From positions 4,702,501 to 4,766,500 of the forward strand of contig NC_020911.1 in assembly GCF_000155675.2 (NCBI RefSeq): a stretch of 64,000 nucleotides of DNA, in the 5' to 3' direction. Both the position numbers and the translations under genes were made by a program. The stretch comes from Octadecabacter antarcticus 307. Lineage in GTDB: Bacteria > Pseudomonadota > Alphaproteobacteria > Rhodobacterales > Rhodobacteraceae. Of this stretch, positions 44,935 to 54,437 are shown one piece after another; position 1 is the stretch's first letter, and each line of letters opens with the position of its first letter. The notes beneath the pieces were generated by a model. The model was not told the origin of the DNA. It saw nothing but the letters and a program-made list of their open reading frames with translations, and searched no databases.

Positions 44935-47867
44935 GTCATGTCCTGTGCAACAGCGTCGTGTGTTTCATCCCATTCGCCATAGCGCGCAAGGTGATCATAA
45001 CTGCCCTCAAACGACACAATCTCATTTGCGCTACGTGATGTGTATCCTTTGGATGGGTCCATCCATTTAGCAATGAGCCCTTCGAACCGCGCCCAAGTTT
45101 CGTCAGGTGTTTCATCGTTCAACGGGGCGGATTGGTCTTTCAAATCGCTGCCCAAACCGATGTAGACAGCGGCCTTGGTTCGCACGCTGCCCAAGGCCGT
45201 GAACGCACCGCGTTCGACCATCGCCGCCTCAAGGAGCAGTTGTTTATCAAAGTATTTTTGCTGGGCTGGGCTGGGGGTTTTGCCGGTTTTATAGTCATAA
45301 ATCAGCGCCTCGCCATCGTTGGACATATCGATCCGGTCCGCCGTTCCCGTGAGAGTAAATGGCAGGTTCGCCAGCTTCAGTTCGCCACGAATCTCGGTGT
45401 CTACATTGGCGGAATACGCACGGCGTTTTTGCTCCTCGGCTAGGAAATGCGGTGTGAAGGACGCAATCCGCGCGAACCAAAGCGCGCGAACAGCAGGCCA
45501 AGGACAGCGTTCTTCCAGTACGTCCGTCGCGATAGCCAGCAATGCGCCGGCAGCGCCAGCGTTCGTGGGGTCAATATTGGCCTTTACGAACCGTTCAAGG
45601 ACCTTGTGAACGATGGTGCCACGCAAGGGCGCGTCGGGCGTGTGCGCCAAGCTGTCCAGCGAATTTAGCCCAAGAATTTTGCGGGCGTAGATCGCATAGG
45701 GATCGCGGATGAGCGTTTTGATCTGTGTAACTGACAACCTGTCTGGCCTTACATCGGTCGGTGGACAGGGGGACGGTCGCGGTGCTGGGTCAACTGTAAA
45801 TGGCGGAGCCGCGATGCTAGCCGTGAGGGTGAGCCAATGCTGCCCCCGTTCACGCATCGCATCAAGATACGCAGGGCCGCCTTTCTCGTCCAAACCGCCA
45901 AGCAAATTTGTCAGGCGATTGATCCACCGACTCGGCACTGTTTCGGCTTCGTCAGACCGCACTGCGCGACTAAGAACGACCTCGCGTGCGCAGACAGCTT
46001 GCTGGTAATCGTGCGCGCTAAGGCCAATGCGACGTTCCGGCAACAACAATCCAGCCCGCATCCGCAGCGGTCGGTTCAGCCAAGGATCAGGGGTGGGTGT
46101 CTCTGGCCAAGTGCCTTCGTTGAGGCCTGCAAGGATCACGAGATCCGCCGACTGCACTCGCGCTTCTAACGTACCCCAAATCAGGACTTGTGGGTGGCCT
46201 TGGTCACGGTCGCGATCTTCCCCATCAGCAAGAGTGCTGCCGACCAGTTGGCGATAATCACGCGCTGTCATCACACCGCCCGCATCAGCATGGGTGCGCA
46301 ATTCGGACATCAGCCGGAAAGCCTCCCGACCAGCCCCTTTTTTCCAAAGCTCACCGGACCCATCGGTATTCGGTCCAGCGGCGAGACGCTCAGAAATTTT
46401 TACATGCTCATCAAGAAATGTGCCTAATTCATGCGGTCTAGGGTCTTTGAGATTTAGCAGCGTTGCGCCTATCCAATGCACCCAAGCGACGCGGTCAGGG
46501 TGCTTGTCTTTCGTACCATCGGCCCAGTTTGTCAGGCTTTCATCCGTTGGGAATGGCGGCCCGTTCCTGCGCACTTCAAGTTCGAGTGCGTTCGTATGCA
46601 ATCCGTGGTTGCCACGTTCGGAATTACACAGCGGATGGCGCAACAAGACCAATAGACGTTCCGCGTCCAGTGGTTCACAAAATAGGTCTGCGATATGGCG
46701 CAGAAAGCGACCTGGGGCTGTGAGTTGCAATGGCAGGCCCGCGCTGTCGTCTGGTGTGATGTCCCAACGATCCAGCGCAGCGGTAACTTGTCGTGTGAGC
46801 ATCCGGTCGGGTGAGATCAGCGCGGCGGTTTGTCGGTCTTCAACCGCCTGGCGCAGCCGCGCGGCAATCGCATCTGCTTGCGCGCGCGGGGTCGGGGCCT
46901 CAATCAAAGTGATGCCTTTTGTTGCTTCGCCAAGATCGCCCAAATCAGGTCCGTCGTTGATCCACTGATGGGTCACGGGTGCTGGCCGCAGTGAAAGCGA
47001 AATCAGCCCAGTGCGTGCGACGTTAATTTTGGTTTTGTCACCCCAAGTTCGGATATCAGACGGTCGGATACCCAGCGCATCACAAAAAGCTTTGAACCGA
47101 TATTGCGGATGATCCTCACCACCTTTTTTCTGTTCCATCATATCCCAAACATGGGCCGGCATATCGTGATCCAAACCGGGTAGAATAACAGCGCCTTGCG
47201 GCAGTTTCGCGACTGCTTGCATGAACAGCGACGTGGCCCCCCGCGAACCGGTTGACCCCGCAACGATGACCGGATGGTTTGGTGGCGCATCAGCCCAGCG
47301 TTCAACGAGCGTTTCAATAACATGACGCTGGCGGCCTTCGCCATCCAACCGATCATCCACAAAGAACTGCTGCACCAGTTGAATGAATGACAACGCGCGC
47401 TGCCAATGCCCCGATTGGTCCGTGACGTCGAGGTTTGCGACTGTTTCAGGCGCGACACCTTCGCCCTGCATCTCGCTCATCAGCGCAACGAGACTGTCTG
47501 CCAAATCAATCGCTGCATCTTGTGACGCGAGCGTCGGGTCCGCATCGATCAGGCCTTTGACCAGCTGCGCGACCTCAAGTCTACGACGCAAAGGCGCAAT
47601 GGCTGGCGGGATGTCGCGCCCAACCGCGTCTTGCGCAAGATCGGTGATAAGGCGGATGCGCGGCAACAAAAGCGCGTCGCCTTGGTGAAACAACGACGTC
47701 AGGTGGCGCTGCATGCGGCGGGTGTTCACATAGATTTCAACGCAGGCCACATCTGTTGGCGCCATCGGTTCAAACGACGCCTTTAATCCATCATAAAGAG
47801 CCCTCGAAAAGTCTTGACCGAGGGGTACCCCGAACACGCGGGGGATTTCTATTGGGTCAAGCATCAT
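44931..47867 (-). CDS. addB: Double-strand break repair protein AddB
   Basis: 978 residues from MMLDPIEIPRVFGVPLG; 9 further codons are open upstream, inside murU. Alphaproteobacterial-type AddB: an inactivated helicase fold plus a C-terminal nuclease (EALIYDYKTGKTPSPAQQKYFDKQLLLEAAM). The N-terminus GVPLGQDFSRALYDGL is typical. Overlaps murU by 11 bases and addA by 4. Confidence 0.94.
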   Translation of the reverse strand: MMLDPIEIPRVFGVPLGQDFSRALYDGLKASFEPMAPTDVACVEIYVNTRRMQRHLTSLFHQGDALLLPRIRLITDLAQDAVGRDIPPAIAPLRRRLEVAQLVKGLIDADPTLASQDAAIDLADSLVALMSEMQGEGVAPETVANLDVTDQSGHWQRALSFIQLVQQFFVDDRLDGEGRQRHVIETLVERWADAPPNHPVIVAGSTGSRGATSLFMQAVAKLPQGAVILPGLDHDMPAHVWDMMEQKKGGEDHPQYRFKAFCDALGIRPSDIRTWGDKTKINVARTGLISLSLRPAPVTHQWINDGPDLGDLGEATKGITLIEAPTPRAQADAIAARLRQAVEDRQTAALISPDRMLTRQVTAALDRWDITPDDSAGLPLQLTAPGRFLRHIADLFCEPLDAERLLVLLRHPLCNSERGNHGLHTNALELEVRRNGPPFPTDESLTNWADGTKDKHPDRVAWVHWIGATLLNLKDPRPHELGTFLDEHVKISERLAAGPNTDGSGELWKKGAGREAFRLMSELRTHADAGGVMTARDYRQLVGSTLADGEDRDRDQGHPQVLIWGTLEARVQSADLVILAGLNEGTWPETPTPDPWLNRPLRMRAGLLLPERRIGLSAHDYQQAVCAREVVLSRAVRSDEAETVPSRWINRLTNLLGGLDEKGGPAYLDAMRERGQHWLTLTASIAAPPFTVDPAPRPSPCPPTDVRPDRLSVTQIKTLIRDPYAIYARKILGLNSLDSLAHTPDAPLRGTIVHKVLERFVKANIDPTNAGAAGALLAIATDVLEERCPWPAVRALWFARIASFTPHFLAEEQKRRAYSANVDTEIRGELKLANLPFTLTGTADRIDMSNDGEALIYDYKTGKTPSPAQQKYFDKQLLLEAAMVERGAFTALGSVRTKAAVYIGLGSDLKDQSAPLNDETPDETWARFEGLIAKWMDPSKGYTSRSANEIVSFEGSYDHLARYGEWDETHDAVAQDMT

Positions 47868-48540
47868 CACCTCCAGCGAGCATATCTTCAGCAATTTTTA
47901 TGCTGTCAAGGCTGCCAACATCACACCATTGGCCGTCATAAACGGCACCAAACATCGTTTTGCGGTTTAGCATCCTGTCCCACAGTGCCCACATAGAAAA
48001 CTTATTTTCAAGGATGTCAGCCAGCCCATCTGTGCAGATTATCTGGACACCGGAATAAACGTAGCTGGTTCCACGCGTCAGGCGACCAGAGCCATCGATG
48101 TCGAAATCCCCCGATCCAGTATGACCAACCGCATGAGCGCGAGGGATCAACAGTAAGAGCGATTCCATTTCAGCAGGCATCCAAGTCTGACTGAGCACAT
48201 GTACTGGGTTTGGCCCTTTCCATACAGCGTCAGTGTTCATCGTCAGGACTGGATTGCTGTCGAGAAGTGGAAGTGCATGCTTCAGCCCGCCACCTGTTTC
48301 TAGTAACTGTTTGGATTCATTAGAGATCATGACATTAGTCTGTGCAAGTTGATCGCGGATCTGATCTGCAAAGTAATGCACATTAACGACGGTCCGAAGA
48401 CCTGTGCAGTGCGCTAATGCATGATCCAGCAGCGCGCGACCCGCGACGTTTACCAACGGCTTTGGCCGTGTATTCGTAAGTGGCGCCATGCGGGTTCCAA
48501 GACCTGCGGCAAACAGCAAAATGGCGGACGGTGTGATCAA
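47857..48540 (-). CDS. murU: N-acetylmuramate-1-phosphate uridylyltransferase-like nucleotidyltransferase
   Basis: 227 residues. NTP-transferase with the signature AAGLGTRMAPLTNTRPKPLVNVAGRALLDHAL near the N-terminus. In the anabolic recycling route AmgK phosphorylates MurNAc at C1 and MurU makes UDP-MurNAc, bypassing MurA and the fosfomycin target. The adjacent kinase supports this assignment over a mannose-1-phosphate guanylyltransferase. Overlaps the kinase gene by 4 bases. Confidence 0.88.
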   Translation of the reverse strand: MITPSAILLFAAGLGTRMAPLTNTRPKPLVNVAGRALLDHALAHCTGLRTVVNVHYFADQIRDQLAQTNVMISNESKQLLETGGGLKHALPLLDSNPVLTMNTDAVWKGPNPVHVLSQTWMPAEMESLLLLIPRAHAVGHTGSGDFDIDGSGRLTRGTSYVYSGVQIICTDGLADILENKFSMWALWDRMLNRKTMFGAVYDGQWCDVGSLDSIKIAEDMLAGGDDA

Positions 48541-49499
48541 GATTGTGCCCCCTTGGGACCTAATGCACGCTGGACAAGGTGTCCAAGGTCGGCAAGATCT
48601 GGCATCGCCAAGTCCGTCTGTAAATGTGCCCAGACACGTGGAGCTAGCGAAAGATACCCAGTCTTGCCATCCTGTTGTGCAAGGCGGTGAAAGATGCCTA
48701 AAATACGCAAGTTTCGCTGAACAGCCATCACATGGAACGCGCGTTTGAAATCCGCGACGTTCCCATCTTCGCCAGCGAGTTGGGTGAGAAGAGAGGCGAG
48801 CATTGCAGGGTCAACGTCCCGCCGCGCATCACGCAGCAATGACGCCAGATCGTAGGTTGGATGGGCGATAAATGCATCCTGAAAATCGAGCAAACCAACG
48901 CGCCAGTTACCATGGTTTGTGGGCCGCCAAATTAGGTTTTCCGCGTGAAAGTCCCGAAGCGATAGCACGCGCGCGTCGTGGTCTATTTCTTGCAAGAGGT
49001 TGCGCAGACTCGCGGTGATCTCTGTGGCGAGATCTTTGCTTTGGTCCGTTGCGGCCCATTCAAATGCAACACTAACCATATCCGCCCCGACATCTGGCGT
49101 CATTTCGGTCAGGCCAATGGGGGGCGGTGTGGATTGCACGGTGCGCAATACGTTGACTGCTGCGCTATATAGATTTGGCTCGTCTGTTGGTGCCGCGCTT
49201 AGGTATTTTGCGAAGTCGTGTTGGCCAAGGTCGCTGATGATCATAAGACCCTTTGGGTCATCCCATTCCAGAACCTCAGGTGACGCAAGGTTGAGCGATT
49301 TCAAGTGAGTCGCGATGTCCACGAAACGCGATTGGCTCCCGCATGTTTCTGGTGGCGCATCCATCAAAACGACTGACCGCCCGTTTTGACCTATAAGGCG
49401 TTCGTACTGTCGCGGCGACGCGTCTGCGGTCATTTGAATCCGCTGCCAACTTGCCCAGTCAGTTGTCATTAACCATTGTGTCACGATGGAACTACGCAT
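48537..49499 (-). CDS. amgK: Aminoglycoside phosphotransferase family sugar kinase, AmgK-like
   Basis: 320 residues from MRSSIVTQWLMTTDW, whose ATG overlaps the tsaE stop (ATGCGTAG); MTTDW at 49469 is the alternative. Kinase fold with DASPRQYERL, the catalytic loop LRDFHAENLIWR and the metal-binding LLDFQDAF. AmgK phosphorylates N-acetylmuramate and N-acetylglucosamine at the anomeric carbon. Paired with murU by a 4-base overlap. Confidence 0.88.
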   Translation of the reverse strand: MRSSIVTQWLMTTDWASWQRIQMTADASPRQYERLIGQNGRSVVLMDAPPETCGSQSRFVDIATHLKSLNLASPEVLEWDDPKGLMIISDLGQHDFAKYLSAAPTDEPNLYSAAVNVLRTVQSTPPPIGLTEMTPDVGADMVSVAFEWAATDQSKDLATEITASLRNLLQEIDHDARVLSLRDFHAENLIWRPTNHGNWRVGLLDFQDAFIAHPTYDLASLLRDARRDVDPAMLASLLTQLAGEDGNVADFKRAFHVMAVQRNLRILGIFHRLAQQDGKTGYLSLAPRVWAHLQTDLAMPDLADLGHLVQRALGPKGAQS

Positions 49500-49962
49500 T
49501 TTGCGATAATCCCACAAGCCGATCGCGCCAGTTGTCGCCAAACGTTACCGTCGCGAGGTGGCAATCTGGCGCAACAGAAAGTTCAATATCAAGGGCTGTG
49601 TTTGGCGCTAGGTCGCCCAACAATTCCGGCCATTCGATTAGGCAAATGTGGTCAGTGAACGCATCCATCAATCCAAGCTCAACCGCCTCTTGCGCATCGC
49701 CTAGGCGATAGAGGTCGGCGTGCCAGATCTCTAGGTCGTTATAGTCATAGGTTTGCACAAGCGTGAAAGTGGGCGAAGGAACTTCGGTATCAGGGCCCAG
49801 CAGGCTTCGGATAAAAGCCCGCGCCAACGCAGACTTGCCGGACCCGATCTGTCCACGCAGAAGGAAACAATCACCCGCGCGTGCATACTTGGCAAGAATG
49901 CGCCCGAGGTGATCAGTGTCGTCTTGTGTGGTCAGTCGAAGTGTGGTGGTTGCGCGCGCCAT
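49492..49962 (-). CDS. tsaE: tRNA threonylcarbamoyladenosine synthesis ATPase TsaE
   Basis: 156 residues. P-loop ATPase that works with TsaB and TsaD in making the universal t6A37 modification. Walker A LRGQIGSGKSALARAFIRSLL, the SPTFTLVQTYD segment and HADLYRLGDAQEAVELGL. First of the tsaE-amgK-murU-addB-addA overlapping run. Confidence 0.95.
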   Translation of the reverse strand: MARATTTLRLTTQDDTDHLGRILAKYARAGDCFLLRGQIGSGKSALARAFIRSLLGPDTEVPSPTFTLVQTYDYNDLEIWHADLYRLGDAQEAVELGLMDAFTDHICLIEWPELLGDLAPNTALDIELSVAPDCHLATVTFGDNWRDRLVGLSQNA

Positions 49963-50002
49963 GTGCCAACATTAGGCCGCAGTGTTCCGCCTGCAAGGTC
50001 AT

Positions 50003-51622
50003 TCAGACTGACATCGACTGACTTGGTCTAAAAATGACTGTTTCGACCTTCGACGCACTACCTGATTCCCGTTCTGATGGGGTGAATGTGATCTGGTGGT
50101 TGCCATCGGGCAACGGAGAATAGCGGCAAACAATTTCGACGTGGCTGTCAAGCCAGACTGACCCGTCCCATGGCGTGTCACTTCTCCCGCGTGTGATTGT
50201 CTCCTGCAACTTAACCCACACAGGTGACGGCGCTGATGTGGTCTGCCAAATCTGAAGTTCTTCTAAAAAGTCACGGCTGCTTATCGCGTCTTCGGATTGG
50301 GTACCCCAAAGACTTCGATAGGCGCTGTTCGCCAACACCAGGGATCCAGAAGAAGAAAAAACTGCTACGGCAGAGGCCAAGTTGTCGATCACGGCCGCAC
50401 TGATATCAATTTGTGAACGGAACTTCCGGGTCAAAGAAATTTCGTCACTGATGTCTTCAAAAAGGAAAGCGATGGCACCGTTGGGATGCGGTTTACCGGT
50501 CACACGGAAGGTTTGTCCGTTCGGGAGAGGCCATGTTTCGTGGTAGTTGCCCTCAGTTGCGGCAGATTCCAAGGCGACCATCTGATCGCGCCACGACGCG
50601 TAATCCTTGGGTTCTGGGATCATCTGATTGTCGCGCAAACGGTCAAGAAATGAAAACAGGGTTGGGCGTGCAATCAAGAAATTAGTCGGTAGTAGCGTCA
50701 AATCAACAAGCGCGGGATTAAACAGAACAAGACGGCGATCCGAATCAAATATAACGAGACCAACCGACAGTTGCGCAAAGGTTTTTGTCAGGGTTTGAAC
50801 AAAACTGCGCTGGGCATCGCGGGCAAAAACGACAGCGCTTGCATCGATAGCAAAGTGGATTGTATCGGTGCCACGTTTCAGGCTCGTAATTTCAAACCAA
50901 ATCGGTTTTTCTTGATCGGGCGTATCAACGCGGTGCATGTCGATAACCGGCGCCGCTCCAACGGGACGGGCCGTTTGGTTGAAAACCTCACGGGGTGGCC
51001 ATGGCAGAACGTCATTCGGGCCGATGGCGTGAAGGATTTCTGACAGCTCCATGTAGGAACGGTTCGCCCAGATCAGCACGCCTTCGGCATCGTGTTTCCA
51101 GATCAATTGCGGCGAATCTTCACCGATACTGCGCAGCGTTTCAAGCTCATGTTCCATGGCTGTCGCGGTCAATGGATGAATGGTTTCATCTGGATGATCT
51201 TGGTCTTGGACCAATGTGATACGCGCCATTCCGTTCCAAAATTCAGCCTCAATCCAGCCATTTTGACCATCGGCTGGCTTGATCTTTTTTTTGCCGACAG
51301 TTGCAAGGTCGCCGCATTTCGACCGCAGATGTGGAAATCGAGATGATAAAAGAGCGAGAAAATTTTCCCAATCAGAACGGTGCGCTTCGCGGAACTCCAT
51401 CAAATCGCGGGCGAGAGGGGTAGCATCCGAAAGCGTTTCATCTTCAAACAGAAAGGTGATTGAGTCTTCTGCTTCTCGTATCAACGTTCGCGCAGTCACT
51501 TCCGTCTTGCTGTTTGTACGGATCCAGATCGACATCATCCCAACTGCGGCCAAAGCCCCAAGGATCAGAGCGCCTGTTGCACCAAGAAAAGCTAACTGTG
51601 ACATTCCAGACCTCCGACTCAA
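50003..51622 (-). CDS. Membrane-anchored PAS-domain protein without a kinase domain
   Basis: 539 residues. One N-terminal membrane helix (about 10-32), then a region without clear matches, and at least two or three PAS-like domains (about 185-275, 285-385 and 410-490; see IWANRSYMELSEIL, LVIFDSDRRLVLFNPALVDL and VAVFSSSGSLVLANSAYRSLWG). No H-box or ATPase domain follows, so it is not a histidine kinase by itself. It sits 43 bases downstream of regB and 40 bases upstream of tsaE on the same strand. It may be an accessory sensor for RegB or a degraded kinase. Confidence 0.8.
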   Translation of the reverse strand: MSRRSGMSQLAFLGATGALILGALAAVGMMSIWIRTNSKTEVTARTLIREAEDSITFLFEDETLSDATPLARDLMEFREAHRSDWENFLALLSSRFPHLRSKCGDLATVGKKKIKPADGQNGWIEAEFWNGMARITLVQDQDHPDETIHPLTATAMEHELETLRSIGEDSPQLIWKHDAEGVLIWANRSYMELSEILHAIGPNDVLPWPPREVFNQTARPVGAAPVIDMHRVDTPDQEKPIWFEITSLKRGTDTIHFAIDASAVVFARDAQRSFVQTLTKTFAQLSVGLVIFDSDRRLVLFNPALVDLTLLPTNFLIARPTLFSFLDRLRDNQMIPEPKDYASWRDQMVALESAATEGNYHETWPLPNGQTFRVTGKPHPNGAIAFLFEDISDEISLTRKFRSQIDISAAVIDNLASAVAVFSSSGSLVLANSAYRSLWGTQSEDAISSRDFLEELQIWQTTSAPSPVWVKLQETITRGRSDTPWDGSVWLDSHVEIVCRYSPLPDGNHQITFTPSERESGSASKVETVIFRPSQSMSV

Positions 51623-51665
51623 CGAATTTCAAGATGCTCTAATTTGGTTAACTGACGGTTAAGGC

Positions 51666-53048
51666 TCAGGTAATCAATGTATTGTCGCCCAGCGCGCCGC
51701 GGGACGTTTCAGCAAGCGCTTCTATGCTGGCACGGGGCCATTCTACCGTAACGATTGCACCGCCGCGATGACCAGAAACTGTGTGCGCGCCGCCGTTTGC
51801 GAAACCCAACGTGGCGCCAGATCGTTCCAGAAGCGTCTTGGCGATGAACAGACCAAGCCCCATGCCTTCATATCCTGGACGCCGGACGCTTTTTTCGTCT
51901 GGACGTCGCCGCCGTACAAATGGTTCGCCAATGCGACCAAGAACCGAATTCGGGAATCCGGGGCCGTCGTCACTGATCCGAAGGCTGATGCTGTCATCGG
52001 TCCAACTGATTTCAACCAAGACAGCATTTTGCGCGAAATCCACTGCGTTCTGAACGAAGTTACGGATTCCGTGTATGATTTCTGGCCGTCGGAAAATGTC
52101 AGGCTGGCGTGATCCATCATCATTATGTGGGATCGTTTTGAACGCGACCTTTTTGCCACGCCCAAGATGTGGTTCACTTGCCTCTCTCACAACAATCTCG
52201 ATGGGCGCTTGGCGCATCAAATGATCCTCTTTGCCAGCGCTCCCCATTGATCGCAGGATATCGCGGCAGCGGTCCGCTTGTTCACGGATCAAAAGCGCGT
52301 CTTCACGCAATTCGTCTTGATCGCCAAGTTCATCAATTAACTCGCTACTCACGAGTTTAATGGTTGCTAAGGGCGTGCCAAGTTCATGGGCAGCGGCGGC
52401 GACAACGCCCCCAAGGTCAGTCAGTTTCTGTTCCCGCGCGAGGGCCATTTGCGTCGCGACCAAAGCCTCGCTCATGGAGAGGGTTTCTTGGGTGACTTGG
52501 CGGGCGTAGATGCCAATGAAGACGACGCCGATGACAAGCGCGACCCAAAATCCAAAGATAAACAGGTCGGGCAGAATCAATGGTTCACCCGATGCGGTCA
52601 TTATTGGCAAGTTTACGAACCAAAGAAGTGTCACGATTCCTAACGCAAGTGCACCAAGAATCAACGTGCTGCGCAGTGGAAGAATCGTCGATGCGACGGT
52701 CACAGGGGCAAGCATCAACAATGCAAATGGATTGTTTAGCCCCCCCGTCAGGTACAACAGCAACCCAAGTTGCCCGAGGTCGAAGCCGATCATCAGGTCG
52801 GCCTCGCCTTCAGATAAGCGACGACTTTCTGGGTAAACAAAGTAAAAGATGATGTTCACGAGAATAGGCAGGCCAATCACGATGGCGATCAGGCCGATCT
52901 CAAGTGAGAGGTGGTAGATGTAGATAGCGGTCAAAACTGCGCCGATCTGACCGGCCACAGCATACCATCGCAACTGGGCGAGCGTACGCACCCGCACCCA
53001 GTTGCTGCGTTTCTGATTCTGGAACACGTCGTGATCTATCTGCGCCAT
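51666..53048 (-). CDS. regB: Redox sensor histidine kinase RegB/PrrB
   Basis: 460 residues. Global redox sensor controlling photosynthesis, respiration and carbon or nitrogen fixation genes in purple bacteria and their relatives. About six membrane helices (30-185). The quinone-binding heptapeptide GGLNNPF is at 102-108, the phospho-acceptor His221 in HELGTPLATIKL, and the redox-active Cys261 in EQADRCRDIL. N, G1 and G2 boxes are intact (NFVQNAVDFA, DDGPGF, GMGLGLF). Divergent from senC, with regA beyond it: the conserved regB-senC-regA arrangement. Confidence 0.96.
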   Translation of the reverse strand: MAQIDHDVFQNQKRSNWVRVRTLAQLRWYAVAGQIGAVLTAIYIYHLSLEIGLIAIVIGLPILVNIIFYFVYPESRRLSEGEADLMIGFDLGQLGLLLYLTGGLNNPFALLMLAPVTVASTILPLRSTLILGALALGIVTLLWFVNLPIMTASGEPLILPDLFIFGFWVALVIGVVFIGIYARQVTQETLSMSEALVATQMALAREQKLTDLGGVVAAAAHELGTPLATIKLVSSELIDELGDQDELREDALLIREQADRCRDILRSMGSAGKEDHLMRQAPIEIVVREASEPHLGRGKKVAFKTIPHNDDGSRQPDIFRRPEIIHGIRNFVQNAVDFAQNAVLVEISWTDDSISLRISDDGPGFPNSVLGRIGEPFVRRRRPDEKSVRRPGYEGMGLGLFIAKTLLERSGATLGFANGGAHTVSGHRGGAIVTVEWPRASIEALAETSRGALGDNTLIT

Positions 53049-53136
53049 AATGCCCCGATTAACTTTTGTGACTTACCGTTCTAACATGGTGCGCATAATT
53101 ACAGATCAATCACGATTCAAATATTGGATGCTAAAC

Positions 53137-53754
53137 ATGTCGAAAACCTATGTAGTTGCCGCCGGAGCCGTTGTTGTCGCCCTACTTGGCGGCACGATTT
53201 TAGCGACACAATTTGGCGGCAACGATGATGCATTCGCCCAATGCCGTGCAAGTCAATCTGCGGGCGGTGCCATCGGTGGACCGTTTGAATTGGTTGATGA
53301 GAACGGTGTGACAGTCACCGACACGGATGTCATCACTGGACCGACGTTGATCTATTTTGGTTTCACGTTCTGCCCCGATGTTTGCCCGTTGGACAACATG
53401 CGAAACGCGCAGGCGGTTGATATTTTGGATGCACAAGGCATTGAAGTAACACCTGTTTTCATCTCCATTGACCCTGAACGTGACACCGTCGATGTGGTCC
53501 GCGAGTTTACTAATAATTTTCATGAACGGATGATCGGATTAACGGGATCGCTAGAACAAGTGCGGGCCGCGTCACAGGCGTATCGGACCTATTATGCCAA
53601 GCAAGAGAGCGAAGACGACTTCTACCTCGTTGACCATACGACGATGTCCTACCTGGTCTTTCCAGAGCAGGGTTTTCAGGAATTCTATCGCCGTGATGTG
53701 ACAGCGGAGCAGATGGCGGAAAGCCTTTCGTGCTTTATTGAGGCTGCGAGTTGA
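53137..53754 (+). CDS. senC: SCO1/SenC/PrrC family copper-binding thioredoxin-like protein
   Basis: 205 residues from MSKTYVVAAGAVVVALLGG, where the single N-terminal membrane anchor (about 5-25) begins; upstream ATGs at 53128 and 53050 are open. Periplasmic copper chaperone for cytochrome c oxidase assembly. CxxxC at Cys79 and Cys83 (FTFCPDVCPL) and a distal His in YLVDHTTMSYLV complete the copper site. Lies between regB and regA; proposed to influence RegB signalling in Rhodobacter. Confidence 0.93.
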   Translation: MSKTYVVAAGAVVVALLGGTILATQFGGNDDAFAQCRASQSAGGAIGGPFELVDENGVTVTDTDVITGPTLIYFGFTFCPDVCPLDNMRNAQAVDILDAQGIEVTPVFISIDPERDTVDVVREFTNNFHERMIGLTGSLEQVRAASQAYRTYYAKQESEDDFYLVDHTTMSYLVFPEQGFQEFYRRDVTAEQMAESLSCFIEAAS

Positions 53755-53818
53755 GACGAGTATTTGACCGGACAGGGTGTGAGCGCTAGTTCTTAGGGTT
53801 AACTTGGAAGGACAAAAT

Positions 53819-54364
53819 ATGGATCTGCAACCAATCGGTGACGACACATCCCTGTTATTGGTCGACGACGATGAACCGTTTTTACGTCGTCTCGCTAAAG
53901 CCATGGAAAAACGCGGGTTTTCGGTTGAGACGGCGGACAGTGTGGCGGCTGGCAAAGCCATCGCGACGGCCCGCCCGCCTGCCTATGCTGTAGTTGATCT
54001 GCGACTTGAAGATGGCTCAGGCCTTGATGTGGTTGAAACACTGCGCAATCGCCGCCCGGAAAGCCGGATCGTAGTTTTGACAGGTTACGGCGCCATCGCC
54101 ACGGCGGTTGCTGCGGTGAAGATTGGTGCGACGGATTATCTGTCAAAACCCGCTGATGCAGCTGACGTGATGAACGCGCTTTTGACGCCCAAAGGTGCGC
54201 TTCCACCGGCGCCCGAAAATCCGATGAGCGCGGATCGGGTTCGTTGGGAACACATCCAACGGGTCTATGAGTTGTGCGACCGAAATGTGTCTGAAACAGC
54301 CCGTCGTTTGAATATGCACCGCCGCACGTTGCAAAGAATCTTGGCGAAACGTAGCCCGCGTTAA
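53819..54364 (+). CDS. regA: Redox response regulator RegA/PrrA
   Basis: 181 residues from MDLQPIGDDTSLLLVDDDEP, preceded by GGAAGG. Receiver domain with phospho-acceptor Asp60 (AVVDLRLEDGSGLD), the conserved Thr in VVLTGYGAIATAV and Lys in YLSKPADA. A proline linker leads to the C-terminal Fis-type helix-turn-helix (CDRNVSETARRLNMHRRTLQRILAKRSPR), nearly invariant in this family. Partner of RegB. Confidence 0.97.
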   Translation: MDLQPIGDDTSLLLVDDDEPFLRRLAKAMEKRGFSVETADSVAAGKAIATARPPAYAVVDLRLEDGSGLDVVETLRNRRPESRIVVLTGYGAIATAVAAVKIGATDYLSKPADAADVMNALLTPKGALPPAPENPMSADRVRWEHIQRVYELCDRNVSETARRLNMHRRTLQRILAKRSPR

Positions 54365-54390
54365 GCGACAAAAAACGGCGCGTGTATCGC

Positions 54391-54433
54391 GTACACCAGT
54401 TGTACACACGGCGTACACAACCTGTATGTACAC
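54391..54433. repeat. Four GTACAC repeats, first three with 11-bp period
   Basis: GTACAC at 54391, 54402, 54413 and 54428, in the 73-base gap between the converging ends of regA and the lysR gene. Read on the minus strand these are GTGTAC repeats with the same 11-bp spacing as those upstream of yaaA. A site between two gene ends is unusual for an operator. GTGTA (54382) and TACAC (54392) could also pair in RNA. Confidence 0.5.
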
Positions 54434-54437
54434 TTTG

